From contig JADJWN010000001.1 of assembly GCA_016716335.1 (NCBI GenBank), positions 1-64,000 of the forward strand: DNA of 64,000 nt, read 5' to 3'. A program made the translations under genes and the position numbers. This document shows, one piece after another, positions 19,643 to 29,689 of the stretch; position 1 is the stretch's first letter, and each line of letters starts with the position of its first letter. Source of the DNA: Saprospiraceae bacterium. Its GTDB lineage: Bacteria > Bacteroidota > Bacteroidia > Chitinophagales > Saprospiraceae. The notes beneath the pieces were generated by a model. The model was not told where the DNA came from, ran no database searches, and worked only from the letters and a program-made list of their open reading frames with translations.

Positions 19643-20841
19643 CCGGATACTTTGAGGGGGTTCATGGTGGACTCTGTGATTTTTGGAAATATCATTTCGG
19701 AAATAATAGCAACCCATACCGCCAGGCAAGGTAAGGCCTTCAATGCGTATGGTATTACCCAGGCAATGCGCAGATAGGCCGGAAATAAATCAGTAGGGGA
19801 GAGGGACGTCAGTATCAGGGTGGAGAGGAGCAGTACCTGTTGCCACTTTCCCGGAGATTCCGATTGTACAAAATACCATAGGGCAACCCCTGTGACGGCG
19901 ATGATAAAAGTGGGAGACTCAGCCTTATGATTGAATATTACCATCCATATCAAAGCGGAGGCAAGGAGGAGGACTCTGTATCTGTATGCTCCGTATCTGT
20001 CAAATCTGACCATGCCCGCCAGAAAAAGTAAAATTCCGGCAGGAATGACCACGGATTTATTATTTACCCAGCCAAACCAGCTTTCCAGAATGCCCATGAC
20101 GGAGATCCCCATAGAGGCCGCATAATCTTCTGCCAGCATCTCCTGCCATGCACGGATCTGCAATATGTAGGATTCCGGAGATATCAACACCAGAGGCAGA
20201 ACTGCAAAGATGGCAAACCAGATAAGCGTATAAATTGCTGACCTGATTTTATCAGGATATAACAGAAGGATGGCAAAAGCTACCAAACCAAAGATCTTAA
20301 TAAAAACAGTGGCTGTCAAACAACCTATAGCAAGAAACACCTTCCTTTTTTCCATCAATACAAAACCCAGAAGAAGAAGGCCTGCCATCAGCCCGTTGGA
20401 TTGTTCGTTCTGAAGTGAGGTCATTAACTCAGGAGCTATAAATAAGGCCATCAAAGCTTTTTTGTCATCATGCAAATGGGGCAATGCATACACAGCAAGT
20501 AATAGTATCAGGGCGTTGAGGAGGTTCCATACGCCCAGACCAACGGCATCCGGCATCGCTGCTAATATGCTGAACAATAAGGCAAAAGAAGGACTGTATT
20601 TGTACAGATCATGTTGCTTGTCAGGATGTAATATGTACATGTTGGTACCTGAGGCTAAGTGTGTCGCAGCATTTTTGAAAATAATGTAATTGTTCATTCT
20701 CGCATAGTGTGGCTTTCCGTCTTGGTTAAAATCACCTTTCTGCGGTAATGATTGCAATGTGGCCGCCGTCACCAAAATGATATAAAGAAAAAAAATGGTC
20801 CTGAAATCCATCAAAAAACCCAGATACTTATCCCATGACAT
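19639..20841 (-). CDS. GT87-like (DUF2029) integral membrane mannosyltransferase-type protein
   Basis: The protein has 400 residues and ten or more predicted membrane helices. The first periplasmic loop contains ARMNNYIIFKNAATHLASG and DKQHDLYKYSPSFALLF. The DLYKYSPSFALL pattern, with a charged pair before YxPxxxLLF, is typical of GT87/DUF2029 GT-C-fold glycosyltransferases that use polyprenyl-phosphate sugars. Acceptor and donor are unknown. It stands alone between the DUF368 gene (convergent) and a divergent barrel gene. Placement next to a lipid-carrier translocase is suggestive but proves nothing. Confidence 0.75.
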   Translation of the reverse strand: MSWDKYLGFLMDFRTIFFLYIILVTAATLQSLPQKGDFNQDGKPHYARMNNYIIFKNAATHLASGTNMYILHPDKQHDLYKYSPSFALLFSILAAMPDAVGLGVWNLLNALILLLAVYALPHLHDDKKALMALFIAPELMTSLQNEQSNGLMAGLLLLGFVLMEKRKVFLAIGCLTATVFIKIFGLVAFAILLLYPDKIRSAIYTLIWFAIFAVLPLVLISPESYILQIRAWQEMLAEDYAASMGISVMGILESWFGWVNNKSVVIPAGILLFLAGMVRFDRYGAYRYRVLLLASALIWMVIFNHKAESPTFIIAVTGVALWYFVQSESPGKWQQVLLLSTLILTSLSPTDLFPAYLRIAWVIPYALKALPCLAVWVAIISEMIFPKITESTMNPLKVSG

Positions 20842-20977
20842 ACCCTTGTATTGATTATCAGGTACAAATATATGTTTGAAATTTATTTCAGAAGGATTTG
20901 CCGAAAGGGATTATGAAATATGTGCATGAATCTGATTGTCATATATTTTACAAATCAGTCTGATGACTGTTCAATTA

Positions 20978-21009
20978 TTTGACTATTGTGTGAAGTGTAT
21001 ATAATTTTG
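20978..21009 (+). promoter_or_regulatory. Bacteroidota-type promoter of the DUF6089 gene
   Basis: TTTG at 20978-20981 is followed after 20 bases by TAATTTTG at 21002-21009. This is an excellent fit to the Bacteroidota -33/-7 consensus. The gene starts 26 bases downstream. Confidence 0.7.
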
Positions 21010-21034
21010 CATTTGAGAATGAAATAGATCCTAT

Positions 21035-22021
21035 ATGAGTACCATCCTGAACCGGGTACCTGAGGGTGTTGTTTACGCATTTTTCCGACCCAATGCTGTG
21101 AATAACATAACAGGTAGATTTTCCCCACGAATAATTGCTGCCACTTTAATTGTGGTTATCTCCATTTTCTTTACAAATATAAGCAAAGCACAGTACATAG
21201 ATTTTGGAATCAGTGTTGGAGGTGCCACCTATCAGGGAGATATCTCTTACCTCAACAACAGATTCAGTTTTCAGGGTGCCCGTGTGCTTAAAAGTATGCA
21301 CCTGGGTATAGCATACAATGAAGTGATTTCTACCAAAATACGATACACCTCCACGTTCATCAATGCAGATGATGCAAATTCGTTTGATGATTGGCGTAGA
21401 GAGCGAAACCTGCATTTCAGGTCTCCCATACATGAGGTTGCGGTGATCAACGAAATTGAACTTTTTGATATCATTCCTTTTTTCCAAAGGTATGCTTTGA
21501 AGCCTTTTGTCAGTATTGGCGTGGCCATGTTTAAGTTTAATCCTCAGGCCAAGTATCGGGGATATTGGGTGGATCTTCAGCCTCTCTCCACAGAAGGACA
21601 AGGATTGCCGGACAGTGATAAGGAACCTTATAAACTTACCCAGTTCAGCATTCCATTTGGATTCGGATTCAGGTATAATGTCACGGACAATCTGTCTTTA
21701 TCCTACGAATTTACACCCCGAATGACCTTTACCGATTATCTCGATGATGTCAGCGGCACCTATCCTGACTTTGATTTATTGCGATCTCAAAAAGGCTATA
21801 TGGCGATGAATCTGTCTTACAGAGGCACCAAATTTACCGACGAAGGCGACCTCAGGGATCTGGTAGGCATGGGTAGAGGCAACAGCAGTGACAATGACTG
21901 GTACATTTTCAACTGTTTCACTCTTTCATATCGCTTTGACCTGGGTACGGCTATCAACAATCAACGGAATATCGCAGGTGGCCGAAAGTGTCCCGGATTT
22001 CATAAGAGGCACAACCGCTGA
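21035..22021 (+). CDS. DUF6089 outer-membrane beta-barrel protein
   Basis: The protein has 328 residues. The start at 21035 gives a 30-residue leader before a hydrophobic signal-like segment (IIAATLIVVISIFFTNISKAQ) and a likely cut after Ala-Gln near residue 53. The mature part reads YIDFGISVGGATYQGDISY and FGFGFRYNVTDNLSLSYEF, which are alternating strands typical of the DUF6089 barrel family of Bacteroidota. TDYLDDVSGTYPD is a conserved family block near residue 232. The function of the family is not known. It converges with the helicase gene 19 bases away. A later start is possible, but no in-frame ATG precedes the signal segment. Confidence 0.85.
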   Translation: MSTILNRVPEGVVYAFFRPNAVNNITGRFSPRIIAATLIVVISIFFTNISKAQYIDFGISVGGATYQGDISYLNNRFSFQGARVLKSMHLGIAYNEVISTKIRYTSTFINADDANSFDDWRRERNLHFRSPIHEVAVINEIELFDIIPFFQRYALKPFVSIGVAMFKFNPQAKYRGYWVDLQPLSTEGQGLPDSDKEPYKLTQFSIPFGFGFRYNVTDNLSLSYEFTPRMTFTDYLDDVSGTYPDFDLLRSQKGYMAMNLSYRGTKFTDEGDLRDLVGMGRGNSSDNDWYIFNCFTLSYRFDLGTAINNQRNIAGGRKCPGFHKRHNR

Positions 22022-22040
22022 TCATTGTAATAAGATGTAG

Positions 22041-25000
22041 TTATTCCTCCGGTTTACTGACTTCCACCCATTCCATCCTGTGACAGGATTCGAGGAGGCG
22101 GGCATAGGTTTCATTGGCTGTCAGAATTGTTTCATTACCTACAAGAATAATCTGTTCTCTGGCACGGGTCAGAGCTACATTAAGTTTACGGTCTGTACCG
22201 TCTTCCGACATGGAGACTAATGACATGAATTGGCTTCTACTGTTCGAACATAACGAAATAACAATGATATCTCTGGCTCCTCCCTGATACCTTTCTACGG
22301 TATCCACGCTGATAAGGTGATGAAGTTCAGGATGGTAATTTTGCAGTTTTTTACGGATCATGGCTATCTGAGCCCTGTAAGGAGTGATGACTCCAATGCT
22401 ATCCTTATGTAATTGAATACCGTTTTGATCCATAATTCCGGTCAGTTTTTTGATAATACCGATGACAATTTCAGCTTCGTATATATTGGTTTTATTGCTG
22501 AGATATTCATCAGCCGGTGCAGGTACAAATATCATTCTGTGATTAGCAAGCCTGACATCCACCGGATCATCTGTTCTCCAATCCCTTTCATTGATCAATC
22601 TTTGTGACTTGTCCAGTACCTTCAACTGATTCTGATAAAAATACAGATTGGGAAACTGCATCAAATCGCGGTGCATCCTTCCCTGCATTGAGATGATACC
22701 TATATTATCCGTTCGACGGGTGCTGAGACACTGATTATACATCCTTTCGAAGAGCGAAACAGCCGTATCCTTAAATCCCAGTACATTAAGCTCACGATCA
22801 TAAATGCGGGATTCGCAGCTCTTTTGTCTGACTACCGCCGGCAACTGTTTGTGATCCCCGATGAGGACGAATTTCTGACATCTTGACAGCAGACCCGCCA
22901 GCATAGGCTCGGGTATCTGAGAGGCTTCATCTACTATGATAGTACCAAAAGACTTTGATAAAAATATATCGGTCCTGTTGGAAATACTCGATACCGTGGA
23001 TACAAAAATCCTTCGGGAACCAATCAATTGTTTGACTTCATTTCTGTCCTTCAGGGTACTTGCCAGCTGGTCAAGTAGCACCGGTTGGAAGGTAGTGGCA
23101 GTGGAATATCTTGATCCCACCCTGATAAAGTGCTGCATAAAGTCCTCACCAATGGCGCTGATGGACTCACAGATTTCATCCACTGCACGGTTGGTATATG
23201 ATAGAAGGAGTATGTTTTGGCTCGTGTGGTCAAATAGATATTTTACCAAATATTTGAGCATAACGCTGGTTTTGCCGGTGCCGGGTGGACCCCACAAAAG
23301 GTAGTAATCCTGTGCCCTGATGATTTTGGTCAGTATGATATGTTGTTCCTCTGTGAGCTCAGGATAAGAGGGAATCTCAGGTGTTGGGATACTTTTATCC
23401 GGTGAAGCTGCTCCAAGGAATTTTTGTCTGAATGGGGGTGGAGTCTGCATGAAGGAAAACAGACTCCGGTACATGGACTGAAAGGAGGAATCCACACTAT
23501 CTTCTTCTATTATCCAATATTGATGTTTTTCAAACAGATACTGGTTGTGCTGTGTGCTTCTCAATCTTACCACCACCTGCTCATTGTCAATATGAATGAT
23601 GGTGCACTTAAAGATCTGATGATGGAGTATAGAGCTTTGGTCACCGGCATCGGGATAAAGTACCGCAATATCCCCGATCCTGAAAGCTGACAAACTGTCC
23701 TGCCGGGTGTTTCTTTCAAAATAAATGAGAGGTTCCTTGAGGAAGGATTGGTTATTGGTGATTTTCAAATTATAGAGGATGGCATACCTTTCCTCTTTTT
23801 CTGTACGTGTGTCAAGCCACAGTGCGGCCAGTCCCTGATTTCCCGAAGAGCCTTTTTCTCCTGTTTTAGCCAGGGATTGTTCTCTAGATATGAAGGCTGC
23901 ATAATTCAATAAATATTTTTTTTCTATGCTTGATAAAGCATTAAATTGAGTGTAAAAATTCTCAATATCCCTTGCTCCATAACCCTTGACCAAAGGGAAA
24001 TTTTCGGGTTTGATGTAGGAAAGTAATTTGCGAAGCGACTCAGGCCGCTGCATTTGCTGCTCTATAAGTATGATCTGATTTCTGAGCTTCAATGCTTCAT
24101 ACTGTTGAGACCTGATCTGAGGCGCAAATCTCAGCGACTTTTCACTTATCTTCGAATACAGTATATAACAGGAAGCCTTGATCCCTGTCTGGTATGCAGA
24201 CTTTATCATAAGGTCATAGAGCAAGGTCTGTATATAGTGACTTGCATTGATGCCGTAAGCATTGGGTTTAAAAACTGAACCGCTTTTAAGCTCTATGATA
24301 TCTATATTTTTGGCCTGTGGATCAAAATGCAGTACATCCAGTCTGCCCTGAATGCCATAGTCCCTTGAATAAAATGCAGGCTCCGTAAATGTTTTGCGGG
24401 GGTGGATGTTCAGATTGGAAAAATCCGTCGTCACAGCAGTTTTCAGATTTTGAAAGTGATGGCTGAGTTCATGTACCATTTTCCTCACTTCCTCATCACT
24501 GAGCAGCGAAAGCTGAACTGGAAAACTTTTAAAAGAAGACTGCATCACTTCCCTGAAGTCTGCATCCGGATTTTCCATTAAAATATCCAGAAAGCTGTTG
24601 ACAATGTTTCCGGCAATAAGGGTAGGGGATACCTCCTGTCCTTTGATTTTACTCAAGAGATAAAAAAAGGGAGAAGCTCCTTCCGGCTTGAAACATTCGG
24701 CAATTGCGGTGACATCCACCAGATAATCAGGATGTATGACAAATGCTGCGGGGATATAGATTTGATTGTCGGTAATCTCGACATTTATCAGGTTTACATA
24801 CACCGGAAAAGTAAAGTAATCGGCCATCAACTCTATATTCCGGGTGAAAATATCGTTGGCTTCTGCTACGTCATACTTTGCCGTCTTTTCAAGTACCGGA
24901 TCTTCTTCCTCAATAAAAACAAGCTGTTTATTCTCCTGATCCACTGATAAAACCAAGGCTTCCACCACAGGTCGGAACTGTACTACCTTTCTTTCAGATT

Positions 25001-25379
25001 TTTTGAATATGGCATCCAGTTCAGTGGTATCCGATATATCAATACCCATATCGCTCTGACCCAGTATCTGTATCAATGCCGGAAGAACATACCCGGCAAG
25101 CATCAGTACTTCGGATGAGGGACGGCCAGCCTCCGGTTTTTCTACAGCCTTTCTGAATAAATGACTGTAATAGAGTACTGATTTAGGGATATTATACTTA
25201 GCACCTGCAAAAGCCAGTCTTGAAAAAAGGGTATTGAAATGCAGTCCTTCCTGATCAGTAGCTTCTTCCAGCAGATTCAGAAACAAATCAAAGTAGGATC
25301 TCACCTTTGAATCCAGATCCAATGTCACCGAATGGTGGATATTTTGATATCTCTGTGGGTAATTATCCGCTTTTTCCAT
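22041..25379 (-). CDS. PD-(D/E)XK nuclease - SF1B (Dna2/Upf1-like) helicase fusion
   Basis: The protein has 1112 residues and appears to be cytoplasmic. The middle third holds a RecB/Cas4-type nuclease core: GIQGRLDVL (about 343-351), DIIELKSG (about 362-369), and the helix HYIQTLLYDLMI with the QxxxY-like pattern. The C-terminal helicase has Walker A LLWGPPGTGKTSVML (about 696), Walker B IIVDEASQIPEP (about 815), motif III FVLIGDHKQLPAVV (about 840), and the C-terminal motifs VERYQGGARDIIVISL and LNVALTRAREQIILVG. This order resembles Dna2 and bacterial nuclease-helicases. No Fe-S cysteine cluster is seen around the nuclease. The first 320 residues are unrecognised. It is the last gene of a minus-strand cluster, and a role in DNA end processing or repair is inferred. 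Confidence 0.88.
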   Translation of the reverse strand: MEKADNYPQRYQNIHHSVTLDLDSKVRSYFDLFLNLLEEATDQEGLHFNTLFSRLAFAGAKYNIPKSVLYYSHLFRKAVEKPEAGRPSSEVLMLAGYVLPALIQILGQSDMGIDISDTTELDAIFKKSERKVVQFRPVVEALVLSVDQENKQLVFIEEEDPVLEKTAKYDVAEANDIFTRNIELMADYFTFPVYVNLINVEITDNQIYIPAAFVIHPDYLVDVTAIAECFKPEGASPFFYLLSKIKGQEVSPTLIAGNIVNSFLDILMENPDADFREVMQSSFKSFPVQLSLLSDEEVRKMVHELSHHFQNLKTAVTTDFSNLNIHPRKTFTEPAFYSRDYGIQGRLDVLHFDPQAKNIDIIELKSGSVFKPNAYGINASHYIQTLLYDLMIKSAYQTGIKASCYILYSKISEKSLRFAPQIRSQQYEALKLRNQIILIEQQMQRPESLRKLLSYIKPENFPLVKGYGARDIENFYTQFNALSSIEKKYLLNYAAFISREQSLAKTGEKGSSGNQGLAALWLDTRTEKEERYAILYNLKITNNQSFLKEPLIYFERNTRQDSLSAFRIGDIAVLYPDAGDQSSILHHQIFKCTIIHIDNEQVVVRLRSTQHNQYLFEKHQYWIIEEDSVDSSFQSMYRSLFSFMQTPPPFRQKFLGAASPDKSIPTPEIPSYPELTEEQHIILTKIIRAQDYYLLWGPPGTGKTSVMLKYLVKYLFDHTSQNILLLSYTNRAVDEICESISAIGEDFMQHFIRVGSRYSTATTFQPVLLDQLASTLKDRNEVKQLIGSRRIFVSTVSSISNRTDIFLSKSFGTIIVDEASQIPEPMLAGLLSRCQKFVLIGDHKQLPAVVRQKSCESRIYDRELNVLGFKDTAVSLFERMYNQCLSTRRTDNIGIISMQGRMHRDLMQFPNLYFYQNQLKVLDKSQRLINERDWRTDDPVDVRLANHRMIFVPAPADEYLSNKTNIYEAEIVIGIIKKLTGIMDQNGIQLHKDSIGVITPYRAQIAMIRKKLQNYHPELHHLISVDTVERYQGGARDIIVISLCSNSRSQFMSLVSMSEDGTDRKLNVALTRAREQIILVGNETILTANETYARLLESCHRMEWVEVSKPEE

Positions 25380-25396
25380 TTCAGAATGCAGGCTTT

Positions 25397-26515
25397 TTAA
25401 TCTATCTCAATCCTCTCAAATCTTTTCAGGAAAGTCTTATCAAAATCTGCTCCATGTCCGGGAGTGTCCGGCACCGTAACTTCCCAACCGGGGCCATATT
25501 CCAGACCACCTATCACAGGGTCCTCTGACAACATCAGCGGCGAATCCAGATCATGGTATATAATATTATCCCAGGCCATATCAAAATGAACCAAAGCCGA
25601 GATGCCTAACCTGCATTCGCTGAATGACCCCACCTGACAGTACATATCGGCCGCCTGAGCTATGGCAGCCACTTTCATGGCATTGCAGATCCCACCTGAT
25701 TTACCTAGTTTGATATTGAACATATCGGCAGCATGCATCTGGATGACTTCCATAGCGTCCTTATGATTGAATACCGTTTCATCGGCCATAATGGGTATGG
25801 GACTGATGCGGTTGAGCCTTGCCTGGTCGGTAATATTGCCTGCTCTGATCGGCTCTTCGCAGTGTTGAATACGAAGATGGGACATTGCTGTAAGTGCCGC
25901 TTTTGCCTCATGATAGTTCCAGCCCTGATTGGCATCAATGCGCAGATCGATATCGTCTCCCACCGCAAGACGGATGGCTTCCATGCGCTGAATATCTTTG
26001 GTTGAGGGTCTTTCTCCGAGTTTTACCTTCAGTACCGGGAATCCCATTTCCTTGAATTTTACCGCCCGTTCCACCATATCCTCCACACATAGTAGGCCTA
26101 CGGTATTATCGGTAAAAATCTTTTTTGTCCTGTCACCCTGCAGATATTGATATAAAGGAATTCCGTACAATTTGGATACAAGGTCATACAAGGCCATATC
26201 AAAGGCACATTTCACAGAGGCATTGCCCACAATCATTCTATCCATCAGTGCCACATGCCTGTGTATCTCAAAAGGGTTTTCACCAATGAGGGCTTTGGCA
26301 AGGTCTCTGGCAAAGGCTACAGTACCGGTCTGCGTCTCTCCGTGTATGGATCGGTATGGGCAGCATTCGCCGGTACCATAAATACCTTCCGTACACCAGA
26401 TTTTTATGATGGTATTTCTGGCATGAGTCAGTGCTCCCTTTGAAATAACAAAGGGCTCATTCAATCGTATCTGTATAGGAATGATTTCTATCCTGTCAAT
26501 GCTTATTTTACGCAT
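25397..26515 (-). CDS. Enolase-superfamily dipeptide (L-Ala-D/L-Glu) epimerase-like enzyme
   Basis: The ATG at 26515 (MRKISIDRIEIIP) gives 372 residues; an upstream in-frame start at 26569 is rejected. The muconate-lactonising subgroup catalytic set is visible. It comprises the KxK motif in VLKVKLG (about 164-170), metal ligands in DLRIDANQG (about 190), HCEEP (about 217) and MADETV (about 243), and the second-half lysine in FNIKLGKSGG (about 267). The DLDSP near residue 325 corresponds to the DxD motif that holds the alpha-ammonium group in dipeptide epimerases. It probably epimerises a dipeptide, for example from murein recycling. The gene sits between the LuxC-like reductase and the helicase with gaps of 76 and 17 bases. 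Confidence 0.85.
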   Translation of the reverse strand: MRKISIDRIEIIPIQIRLNEPFVISKGALTHARNTIIKIWCTEGIYGTGECCPYRSIHGETQTGTVAFARDLAKALIGENPFEIHRHVALMDRMIVGNASVKCAFDMALYDLVSKLYGIPLYQYLQGDRTKKIFTDNTVGLLCVEDMVERAVKFKEMGFPVLKVKLGERPSTKDIQRMEAIRLAVGDDIDLRIDANQGWNYHEAKAALTAMSHLRIQHCEEPIRAGNITDQARLNRISPIPIMADETVFNHKDAMEVIQMHAADMFNIKLGKSGGICNAMKVAAIAQAADMYCQVGSFSECRLGISALVHFDMAWDNIIYHDLDSPLMLSEDPVIGGLEYGPGWEVTVPDTPGHGADFDKTFLKRFERIEID

Positions 26516-26591
26516 AATTGTAAAATTACAAAAATGTAAATGTAATGACTTGTAATTATTGCCCGACAAGTACGACGTAATAATTTACAGC

Positions 26592-27617
26592 TTAGTTCAG
26601 ATTTAAAATAAATTCTGCCGTGTCTATCCCGTCAGCATAGTCTGATATTCCGGGGCATTGGCTCTGTCCAAAGGATACGGTATCCAATGAGCCTAGCTCT
26701 ATATTGGCTACAATGCACTGGATCTGATCAATTTTATCGGTCAATTCTTTTTCCACTTCATCCGGTGTACGGTATCCGGAATAGTGGAGGCTGGCAATCC
26801 TTGAAGCAATCTGTTCCGATTCTTTCAGCAATATAATATCATGCTGTATATGTGGCTCCTTATTCAGAAGAAAGAGTGCCAGATTGTAATCATAATTGTT
26901 TTTATACTTGTGGTGATGAATGATATCTTTGTATTTCTCAAAAGCCTTGAATAACACACCGAAATCATATCCCTCAGGAATGTAAATCTTACTGACATTT
27001 CTGCATCCCAGTCCGAAATAGCTGAATATATCATCAGCCAGCAATTCAAGTTCGGCGGGAGTCTCCTCTCCGGTCAGTACTGCCGCAGCATTGCGGTTTT
27101 TCCGTATTATATGCGGCACCTTGCTGAAGTAATATTCAAAAAGCATTGCAGAGTTGTTGCTTCCGGTGGCAATTACGGCATCATATCCGATGAGTTTTTG
27201 CACTTCCTCAAAGTAGCCGGCACTTTCAGGGGAAATTTCCCCGAGTTTTTGAAGTAAAAACGGTATCAGTACCTTGTCTTTATCAGAATACTTAATAAGA
27301 GATATCTGATTAAAAACAAAATTGGTCATTACATCATGCCAACCCACCATGGGAATGTTTCCTGCCAGTATAAGTCCTATGCGATGCTGCATGATATCGT
27401 CCGAGGTCTGATAATGCCGTGTCCAATGATTCAGAATATCCTCACGCAAAAAACGGTCTCTGAGTGCATTCAATGCATGCATAATACTTTCCCGGGTAAA
27501 CCAGGCATTTTCTGATACTGCCCGTTGTATCACATTTTGCAGTTCCGCATTCTCTGTTTTTTGCAGATAGTTACCCAATTCGCTCAGGGCTTCAATTCTG
27601 GATTGTAATGTCATCAT
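26592..27617 (-). CDS. LuxC-like acyl-CoA reductase
   Basis: The protein has 341 residues. A second ATG one codon in is an equally good start. The fold-typical segments are GLILAGNIPMVGWHDVM (about 80-96), AVIATGSNNSAMLFEYYF (about 150-167), and the proposed catalytic cysteine in YFGLGCRNVSKIYIPEGYD (about 200-220). LuxC-type enzymes reduce acyl-CoA or acyl-ACP to fatty aldehydes through a cysteine thioester. The Bacteroidota version is conserved, but its physiological product is not established. It is 27 bases after rluD on the same strand. Confidence 0.85.
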   Translation of the reverse strand: MMTLQSRIEALSELGNYLQKTENAELQNVIQRAVSENAWFTRESIMHALNALRDRFLREDILNHWTRHYQTSDDIMQHRIGLILAGNIPMVGWHDVMTNFVFNQISLIKYSDKDKVLIPFLLQKLGEISPESAGYFEEVQKLIGYDAVIATGSNNSAMLFEYYFSKVPHIIRKNRNAAAVLTGEETPAELELLADDIFSYFGLGCRNVSKIYIPEGYDFGVLFKAFEKYKDIIHHHKYKNNYDYNLALFLLNKEPHIQHDIILLKESEQIASRIASLHYSGYRTPDEVEKELTDKIDQIQCIVANIELGSLDTVSFGQSQCPGISDYADGIDTAEFILNLN

Positions 27618-27644
27618 GTTAGAATGAATATATTAAGATAGACT

Positions 27645-28707
27645 TTACCTTTCTGCTCCGGACTTCTTGTATTCCATATATTTTCTCCATTTCTGAACCA
27701 CATTGTCGAAGTCTTCAGGTAATTCCGAAAAGAACTCCATTTTCTTTTCAGTTACGGGATGTATAAAGCCAAGGCTTCTGGCATGCAATGCCTGTCTGGG
27801 CATTACTTCAAAACAGTTTTCGACAAATTGCCGGTATTTATTATGTATGGTTCCTTTCAATATCTGATCCCCGCCATAGCGTTCATCATTGAATAAAGTG
27901 TGGCCAAGCTGCTTCATATGTACCCTGATCTGGTGTGTCCTTCCGGTTTCAAGTCTGCATTTGACCAATGTGACATAGTAAAATCTCTCTAATACTTCAT
28001 AGTGAGTCACTGCATATTTTCCTTTACTTTCATCACTGTATGAAGCCATCTGCATCCTGTCCTTCTCATGTCTGCCGATATAAGAAGTCACGGTTCCGGA
28101 GTCCTTTTCCACATCTCCCCATACCAGTGCAATATATTCCCGGTCAATGCTGTGTTCAAAAAACTGCCGTGCCAGATGGGTCATGACATAGTCATCCTTG
28201 GCGATAAGCATCAATCCTGAGGTGTCTTTGTCGATTCTGTGTACTAATCCGGGTCTGTTTTCACGGTTTCCTTTCAGCAGGGGCAGGTCTGTACGCTGGA
28301 AGTGATACAGCAAGCCGTTCACCAGTGTACCGCTGTAATTGCCGACTCCGGGATGCACTACAAGGCCGGCAGGCTTCTCCAGTACCAGCAGGTATTCATC
28401 CTCATACCTGATATCCAATGGTATATTCTCGGGAATGAGGGGTTCGTTTTCATCCGGATTGCTGGGCAATACCAGAGAGATTTCATCAGAGGGCTTTACT
28501 TTATAGTTGGCCTTGATGGCTTTATCATTCACCAGGATGCAGCCGGCCCTGATGGCATTCTTGTACCCTGTTGCGGGACACTTTTTCCAACCGGTCCATC
28601 AAAAACTTATCAATCCGAAGCAAGGTCTGCCCGGGATCTACTATTATACGCTGATGTTCATACAGCTCATCCGATGGATCAAGGTCTTTTACTTTTATGG
28701 CTCCCAT
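27645..28707 (-). CDS. rluD: 23S rRNA pseudouridine synthase RluD-type (frameshifted)
   Basis: The N-terminal S4 RNA-binding domain is in one frame: RIDKFLMDRLEKVSRNRVQ, about residues 31-49. It then moves to the frame beginning NDKAIKANYKVKPSDEI. One surplus base in the TTCTT stretch at 28557-28562 explains the break, and removing it gives RVQNAIRAGCILVNDKA. The catalytic block HRIDKDTSGLMLIAK (Asp of RIDKDTSG) lies near residue 150, and GRTHQIRVHMKQLGH near 240 is conserved. The corrected length of about 353 residues is normal for RluD, which makes pseudouridines in helix 69 of 23S rRNA. A related RluA-family target cannot be excluded. Confidence 0.9.
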
Positions 28708-28716
28708 ACACTAAAG

Positions 28717-29505
28717 TCAAAATGCAAAGGTAACACCCAGGTCAAAGCGGAATATCTCGGTGCTGCTGTTTTTCAGGTCAAAACCCTCCAGCGTGGTGAA
28801 TTCAATAAATGCTTTATCATTTCTGGCATAATAGGATGTGGCATTCCCCGGCAGATAACTGGCCTTGGTATTGATATACAATACACCGGATACCGGAATA
28901 TTCATACCAATGGCCAATCCGTAATCAAGGGCAAATCTGCCTCTTTCCATACGCAGATCCGAATCTTCCGTATCAATCATGGTTTTACTGGTATTGGTAA
29001 AAAACCATTTCCCGCCAAAGAGCAATTCCGCATAAAATTCCATTTTCCACAAATACAAATCCGGATATACCCTGCCTGCTCCGTTGAATCCCCAGACATT
29101 GCTCACCGTCCTGTATCTGAAATCAGCTATTGTATTGTCTATAAACTCAGTAAGCACTGCTTCACGGCGACCTATATTAAAATAATAGGTGCTGACACCC
29201 CAGAAAAAAGGACTGCTCTCCCTGAATTGCCGGTAATAATGCAGCTCAAAGCCCGGTATATAGGTCCCTGAATGTGCTCTCAAGTCACCCTGGGGCATAT
29301 TCATGGAAAAGTTGATTCCCATAAAATTTATTTTCGGAATTTTATCCTCCTGACACAGTGCCACCTGGATGAAGCCCGAAATGATGAATACCAGCAGTCC
29401 GGATTTCAGTGACTTTATAAGATTAAGGATTGATTTGATATTCAAAGCTAAAGTGTTGATTTTGTATTGAGCTGCCATATCTTTGATTTTCAGGTATATG
29501 GTCAT
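28717..29505 (-). CDS. Putative outer-membrane beta-barrel protein
   Basis: The protein has 262 residues. An N-terminal hydrophobic stretch (SGLLVFIISGFIQVALCQ, about 37-54) looks like a signal peptide. The rest shows alternating beta strands with many aromatics (ELHYYRQF, YYFNIGRRE, FYAELLFGGKWFF), and the final strand ends in phenylalanine (FRFDLGVTFAF). Both are typical of outer-membrane barrels. No family was recognised. It is the first gene of the minus-strand cluster, and its stop lies 9 bases before rluD. The start may be the ATG nine codons later, which shortens the leader. Confidence 0.7.
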   Translation of the reverse strand: MTIYLKIKDMAAQYKINTLALNIKSILNLIKSLKSGLLVFIISGFIQVALCQEDKIPKINFMGINFSMNMPQGDLRAHSGTYIPGFELHYYRQFRESSPFFWGVSTYYFNIGRREAVLTEFIDNTIADFRYRTVSNVWGFNGAGRVYPDLYLWKMEFYAELLFGGKWFFTNTSKTMIDTEDSDLRMERGRFALDYGLAIGMNIPVSGVLYINTKASYLPGNATSYYARNDKAFIEFTTLEGFDLKNSSTEIFRFDLGVTFAF

Positions 29506-29661
29506 TTGTTAAAAACGTGTAAGCACTCAGAACTGTTCAGGCTTCAAGGCCCCGTAACATCATTTTTATCTAATGCAGCCTTTTCAGGACAAAAGTCCAT
29601 GAGCTGTCCTGTAATCTTCGCATTTTAACAGTATTCCATAGTGCAGCCTACAGGAATATGT

Positions 29662-29669
29662 TACTTTTG
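29662..29669 (+). promoter_or_regulatory. Probable -7 box of the PLP-enzyme gene
   Basis: TACTTTTG fits the Bacteroidota -7 box TAnnTTTG and lies 20 bases upstream of the start codon at 29690. No TTG sits at the usual upstream spacing. Confidence 0.4.
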
Positions 29670-29689
29670 CCGTCAAATGTCAATAAATC

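Noticed and set aside
28507..29271. Plus-strand reading frame of 254 codons
   Set aside because: It lies antisense to rluD and the barrel protein, which show real motifs on the minus strand, and it has no recognisable feature itself.
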